This document shows, piece by piece, positions 5,961-8,137 of a DNA stretch of 8,137 nucleotides. A program made the translations under genes and the position numbers. Below the pieces are notes generated by a model. That model made no database searches. It was not told the origin of the DNA and saw nothing but the letters and a program-made list of their open reading frames with translations. Position 1 is the first letter of the stretch; every line of letters begins with the position of its first letter. This DNA comes from Sedimenticola sp. (GTDB lineage Bacteria > Pseudomonadota > Gammaproteobacteria > Chromatiales > Chromatiaceae): contig JALVUB010000137.1 in the NCBI GenBank assembly GCA_027023915.1, positions 1-8,137 of the forward strand. Direction: 5' to 3'.

Positions 5961-6063
5961 GAAGCACTCCTTGTTTGAATCACTCCTAGCTTTTCACTTA
6001 TGACGCGTTCTGTCAAACGATTGGCGCTGTTTATCAAGATTTTTTCTGCCCCCCGACATTAAA
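5961..6063. other. Intergenic region between araC and a divergent small gene
   Basis: This AT-richer gap of 103 bases probably holds the araC promoter and, if the small plus-strand gene is real, its promoter too. Visible elements are the araC ribosome binding site, a repeat of CACTCCT (5965-5971 and 5981-5987), box copy 2 (5997-6018), and an inverted pair TTGTTTGA (5971-5978) and TCAAACGA (6013-6020) with one mismatched pair. On the minus strand, TTGACA lies within box copy 2, without a clear -10 partner. Confidence 0.45.
5997..6018 (-). promoter_or_regulatory. 22-base box copy 2, upstream of araC
   Basis: This segment contains TGACGCGTTCTGTCA (6001-6015), a TGAC-N7-GTCA dyad, then AAC. It is 18/22 identical to the segment upstream of vapB (4932-4953) and in the same orientation relative to the gene downstream. 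It starts 37 bases before the araC ATG and includes a perfect TTGACA on the minus strand. The conserved dyad with differences mainly in the spacer fits a regulator binding site, plausibly for the AraC-type protein itself. Confidence 0.5.
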
Positions 6064-6288
6064 GTGATGTTCATGGAACTAGCATTTGAAAAACAGCAAA
6101 ACACTGAGACGCTGGAATTGATCGAGGCGGAAATCACCTTTTGGCGCGATTTCGTGCGCAGCAACCACCGGGTGGGTGACTTGGAGATGGTCGTCAAAGG
6201 ACAACAAGCTTTGAGCCGGGTGCTCAGACGGCGGGAGCGGATTACGGAGAAAACTGTATCCAATGTGATTCGGTTTCCTGAACCATAA
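6064..6288 (+). CDS. Small protein of unknown function
   Basis: I do not recognise this protein. The frame encodes up to 74 residues (GTG at 6064, ATG at 6067 or ATG at 6073). The sequence from MELAFEKQQ has a balanced composition with a predicted helical centre (TLELIEAEITFWRDFVR), a basic stretch (ALSRVLRRRERI) and the ending NVIRFPEP; short endings of the VIRFP type are common in real bacterial proteins. There is no good Shine-Dalgarno sequence; AAAGTG before ATG 6073 is the best candidate. It is the only plus-strand gene here, divergent from araC and convergent with the DUF2283 gene. GC is near 50%, lower than the flanking core genes, which suggests acquired DNA. No signal peptide or membrane segment is seen. 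It could also be non-coding. Confidence 0.5.
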   Translation: MMFMELAFEKQQNTETLELIEAEITFWRDFVRSNHRVGDLEMVVKGQQALSRVLRRRERITEKTVSNVIRFPEP

Positions 6289-6361
6289 TCGTGCCCCCTA
6301 TTTCCACAGTCAGGGAACGCAGGGAACGGGTCGGAACGGGGTCACGCAGGAACGGGGTCAA

Positions 6362-6423
6362 GGTCGGAACGGGGTCAGGTCTTGAGTTTTGTGGGTCGGA
6401 ACGGGGTCAGGTCTTGAGTTTTG
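6362..6423 (+). repeat. Direct duplication of a 30-base unit, period 32
   Basis: The 30 bases at 6362-6391 and 6394-6423 are identical and are separated by two bases. Each begins GGTCGGAACGGGGTCAGG and ends in TTGAGTTTTG. The second copy forms most of the left arm of the palindromic element, so the arm has been duplicated outward in tandem. Confidence 0.85.
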
Positions 6424-6743
6424 CATTGTATGGCACTGCACTCGCCGACATGCCACACGTCACCGGACGGTCCTCTAAGCTGAGCAGTCATGCAAAGCGC
6501 AAGTCCTGACCCCTCGTTTGTGACCCCTCGTTTGTGACCCCTCGTTTGCATTCCAAACCGCTGAAATGCGAGTTCGGACATATCAGCTTGCTCTGATGCG
6601 TGTTCTATGGTCAGACTCACCACTTTTCCATGACGATCCAGATCGACCAGAACGTTTTCATTGATCTCTCTCGTCTCCGCCACTTCGTTCGACGACAGTT
6701 CAACCAGCGCGGTATCGGTATCCTCAAAATACTTGATCTTCAT
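6375..6743 (-). CDS. DUF2283 family protein with a repeat-derived C-terminal extension
   Basis: Residues 1 to about 60 match the DUF2283 pattern: MKIKYFEDTDTALVELSS, then VAETREINENVLVDLDRHGK and VVSLTIEHASE, a small all-beta domain of unknown function often found beside DUF4258 proteins or toxin-antitoxin genes. The start at 6743 has GAGGAG about 9 bases upstream. Family members normally end near residue 65-75. Here the frame continues to residue 122 through a repeat element; the tail from about Met65 is translated repeat DNA and even the stop codon (6375-6377) lies in a repeat unit. Three tandem 14-base units are read in three different frames (TRGH, KRGV, NEGS). The core domain may still fold, but the tail is unlikely to be ancestral. 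The gene lies 31 bases after recJ and is probably cotranscribed. No partner gene is adjacent. Confidence 0.75.
   Translation of the reverse strand: MKIKYFEDTDTALVELSSNEVAETREINENVLVDLDRHGKVVSLTIEHASEQADMSELAFQRFGMQTRGHKRGVTNEGSGLALCMTAQLRGPSGDVWHVGECSAIQCKTQDLTPFRPTKLKT
6507..6548 (+). repeat. Three tandem 14-base units
   Basis: TGACCCCTCGTTTG occurs three times without change or gap at 6507-6520, 6521-6534 and 6535-6548. The first unit overlaps the right arm of the palindromic element through TGACCCC. The array lies in the DUF2283 reading frame; 14 is not a multiple of three, so gain or loss of one unit would shift that frame. Confidence 0.9.
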
Positions 6744-6774
6744 TGCCTTGAACTCCTCTGGCGGGGCGTGGATC

Positions 6775-8137
6775 TCACCTTTCCACCTCCATGTGAACCA
6801 CCTGAAGTTGCACGGAAATGGTGCCCCGAAACTCATTACGCTCCAACCGATAGACCAGCCGCAAGCGGGAGGGGAGCGAGTCGGGGAACTGGTCGGCGAG
6901 GTTGAAGGCGATAGCGTCGATGAGGATGTCGCCGCCGGTGGGGCGGACCACGAGCTTCCAGTGTTTCTCCTTCAGCAGCCGCTGCTGCACCACCTCGAAC
7001 TCGCCGTGGAAGAGGGGCTCGGGGAAGCCCTGACCCCAGGGGCCGGCGGCGGCGAGGGCGTCGGCCAGTTCCAAGCCCAGGTGGTGGGGCTCGATCTCGC
7101 CGTCGGTGAGGATCACCGGCTGCAGATCCTCCGGCTGAAGGCGGCGGCGCACCACCTGGTCGAAGGTCTCGGCGAAGGCATCGAAGTGCCCGGCCTCCAG
7201 GGTGAGCCCCGCGGCCATGGCGTGGCCGCCGAACTTCTTCACCAGGCCCGGGCGGGAGGCAGCCACCTCGTCCAGGGCGTCGCGCACGTGGAGTCCGCTG
7301 ATGGAGCGGGCCGAGCCTTTCAGCTCCCCCTCCCCGCCCGGAGCGAAGGCGATCACCGGCCGCTGGTAGCGCTCCTTGACGCGGGAGGCAAGGATGCCGA
7401 TGACCCCCTGATGCCAGTCGTCGTGGTAGAGGCAGAGCCCCCAGGGAAGGGTCTCCTCTTCCAGGGACAGCTTCTCCAGATGGGCCTCGGCCTGGCGCTT
7501 CATCTCCTCCTCGATGCGGCGCCGCTCGCGGTTGTGGCTGTCCAGCTCGGTGGCCAGAGGGCGGGCGGTCTCCAGGCTGTCGGCCAGCAGGCACTCGATC
7601 CCCACCGAGATGTCGTCCAGTCGCCCGGCGGCGTTGATGCGCGGCCCGAGCACGAAGCCCAGATCCTGGGCGCGCACGGTGCGGTGGTCCCGCCCGGCCA
7701 CCTCCAGCAGCGCGAGGATGCCGGGCCGGCAACGGCCGGCGTTGATGCGCCGCAGCCCCTGGTGGACCAGGATGCGGTTGTTGTGCTCCAGGGGCACCAC
7801 GTCGGCCACGGTGCCCAGGGCCACCAGGTCCAGCCACTCGGCCATGTTGGGCTCGGGCCGGGTATCGAACCAGCCCCGCCGGCGCAGCTCGGCGCGCACC
7901 GCCAGCAGCAGGTAGAAGGCCACCCCCACCCCGGCGGTGGACTTGGCCGGGAACGGGTCCCCCGGCAGGTTGGGGTTGACGATGGCGTCGGCCTCGGGAA
8001 GCCGTTCGCCAGGCAGGTGGTGATCGGTGACCACCACCCGGATGCCGAGCTCACGCGCCCGCGCCACCCCCTCGATGCTGGAGACGCCGTTGTCCACGGT
8101 GAGGATCAGGTGGGGGTCGCGCTCGCGCGCCAGTTCG
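6775..8137 (-). CDS. recJ: Single-stranded-DNA-specific exonuclease RecJ, N-terminus outside the window
   Basis: The visible 453 codons cover most of RecJ (E. coli RecJ has 577 residues). RecJ is a cytoplasmic 5'-to-3' single-strand DNA exonuclease of the DHH superfamily acting in recombination and mismatch repair. Visible motifs in order are TVDNG near the right edge, VTDHH (8017-8031), LGTVADVVPL (about 7790-7820), GPRINAAGRLDD (about 7617-7650), the long connecting helix around RRRIEEEMKRQAEAHLEKL, DWHQGVIGILASRVKE and the DHHA1 motif GGHAMAAGL (about 7204-7230), followed by the C-terminal OB-like domain. About 120 residues, including the first aspartate motif (DYDADG in homologues), lie beyond the window. 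A GTG at 8097 is internal (VDNG) and not the start. The C-terminus is complete, ending 31 bases before the DUF2283 gene. Confidence 0.97.
   Translation of the reverse strand, partial: ELARERDPHLILTVDNGVSSIEGVARARELGIRVVVTDHHLPGERLPEADAIVNPNLPGDPFPAKSTAGVGVAFYLLLAVRAELRRRGWFDTRPEPNMAEWLDLVALGTVADVVPLEHNNRILVHQGLRRINAGRCRPGILALLEVAGRDHRTVRAQDLGFVLGPRINAAGRLDDISVGIECLLADSLETARPLATELDSHNRERRRIEEEMKRQAEAHLEKLSLEEETLPWGLCLYHDDWHQGVIGILASRVKERYQRPVIAFAPGGEGELKGSARSISGLHVRDALDEVAASRPGLVKKFGGHAMAAGLTLEAGHFDAFAETFDQVVRRRLQPEDLQPVILTDGEIEPHHLGLELADALAAAGPWGQGFPEPLFHGEFEVVQQRLLKEKHWKLVVRPTGGDILIDAIAFNLADQFPDSLPSRLRLVYRLERNEFRGTISVQLQVVHMEVER

Larger units (their letters stand above)
6323..6550. mobile_element. 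Non-autonomous palindromic repeat element (REPIN/MITE-like)
   Basis: Two arms of 24 bases, 6403-6426 and 6490-6513, are inverted copies matching at 21 of 24 positions; each carries GGGGTCAGG-CTTG or its complement and ends in TTTGCAT or ATGCAAA. They enclose a 63-base core. Outside the left arm the motif GGAACGGGGTC recurs at 6333, 6349, 6366 and 6398, with a shortened copy at 6323. Outside the right arm three exact 14-base units follow. From memory, GGGGTCAGGTCTTG-type ends flank repeats linked to REP-associated tyrosine transposases in gammaproteobacteria. No transposase is encoded here, so movement would need an enzyme supplied in trans. Its exact outer limits are uncertain; no target duplication was identified. 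Confidence 0.6.

Noticed and set aside
5994..6263. A minus-strand frame of 89 codons opposite the small plus-strand gene
   Set aside because: Its composition is serine- and arginine-rich without pattern, it has no ribosome binding site, and it would overlap the araC promoter region. The plus-strand frame is more protein-like.
6507..6548. Tandem repeats considered as a CRISPR array
   Set aside because: The 14-base units are directly adjacent without spacers, and no cas genes are present.
7500..8054. Additional open frames opposite or alongside recJ (also 6836-7837 and 7514-7915)
   Set aside because: They are shadow frames of recJ with proline-, arginine- and tryptophan-rich composition. RecJ motifs are clear in the chosen frame.
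8095..8097. GTG as the start of recJ
   Set aside because: The frame continues upstream to the window edge with family-like sequence (DPHLILTVDNG), so this is an internal valine codon.

Overview
The window looks like chromosomal DNA from a GC-rich gammaproteobacterium. The succinate dehydrogenase genes are in the order sdhC-sdhD-sdhA-sdhB-sdhE with no citrate synthase between them. SdhA and SdhB keep the Escherichia coli positions of their key residues (SdhA His45, His242 and Arg286; SdhB Cys55, Cys60, Asp63 and Cys75). DarP (YjgA), RF3 and RecJ are also typical of this group. The genus cannot be fixed from this sequence alone.

Right to left, because almost every gene is on the minus strand: recJ enters at the right edge without its N-terminus (8137-6775) and is followed after 31 bases by a small DUF2283 gene. 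The 3' end of that gene has been overwritten by a repeat element (about 6323-6550) made of near-identical inverted arms, a duplicated 30-base unit and three tandem 14-base units. A short plus-strand gene of unknown function (6064-6288) stands alone. Then come an AraC-family regulator (5960-4959), a VapBC toxin-antitoxin pair (4869-4304), a 184-base gap with a widespread type of dispersed repeat and a hairpin, darP (4119-3595), the five-gene sdh operon (3528-101), and the first 19 codons of prfC (58-1) behind its own TATAAT box.

The sdh genes form one tightly coupled unit: each junction overlaps by one or four bases. The unit encodes the two membrane anchors, the flavoprotein, the iron-sulfur protein and the FAD assembly factor, so the complete complex II and its flavinylation factor are made together. 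prfC probably starts a new transcript.

The stretch from about 4120 to 6775 is accessory in character: toxin-antitoxin, orphan regulator, dispersed repeats and lower GC in places, lying between core genes. The most interesting signals are here. A 22-base box containing TGAC-N7-GTCA occurs in the same orientation upstream of both araC and vapB, with a third partial copy inside araC. A double-tier palindrome lies directly in front of vapB. A repeat element supplies about 58 codons and the stop codon of the DUF2283 gene. The araC gene itself changes base composition sharply near its middle. No CRISPR array, rRNA, tRNA or transposase gene was seen.
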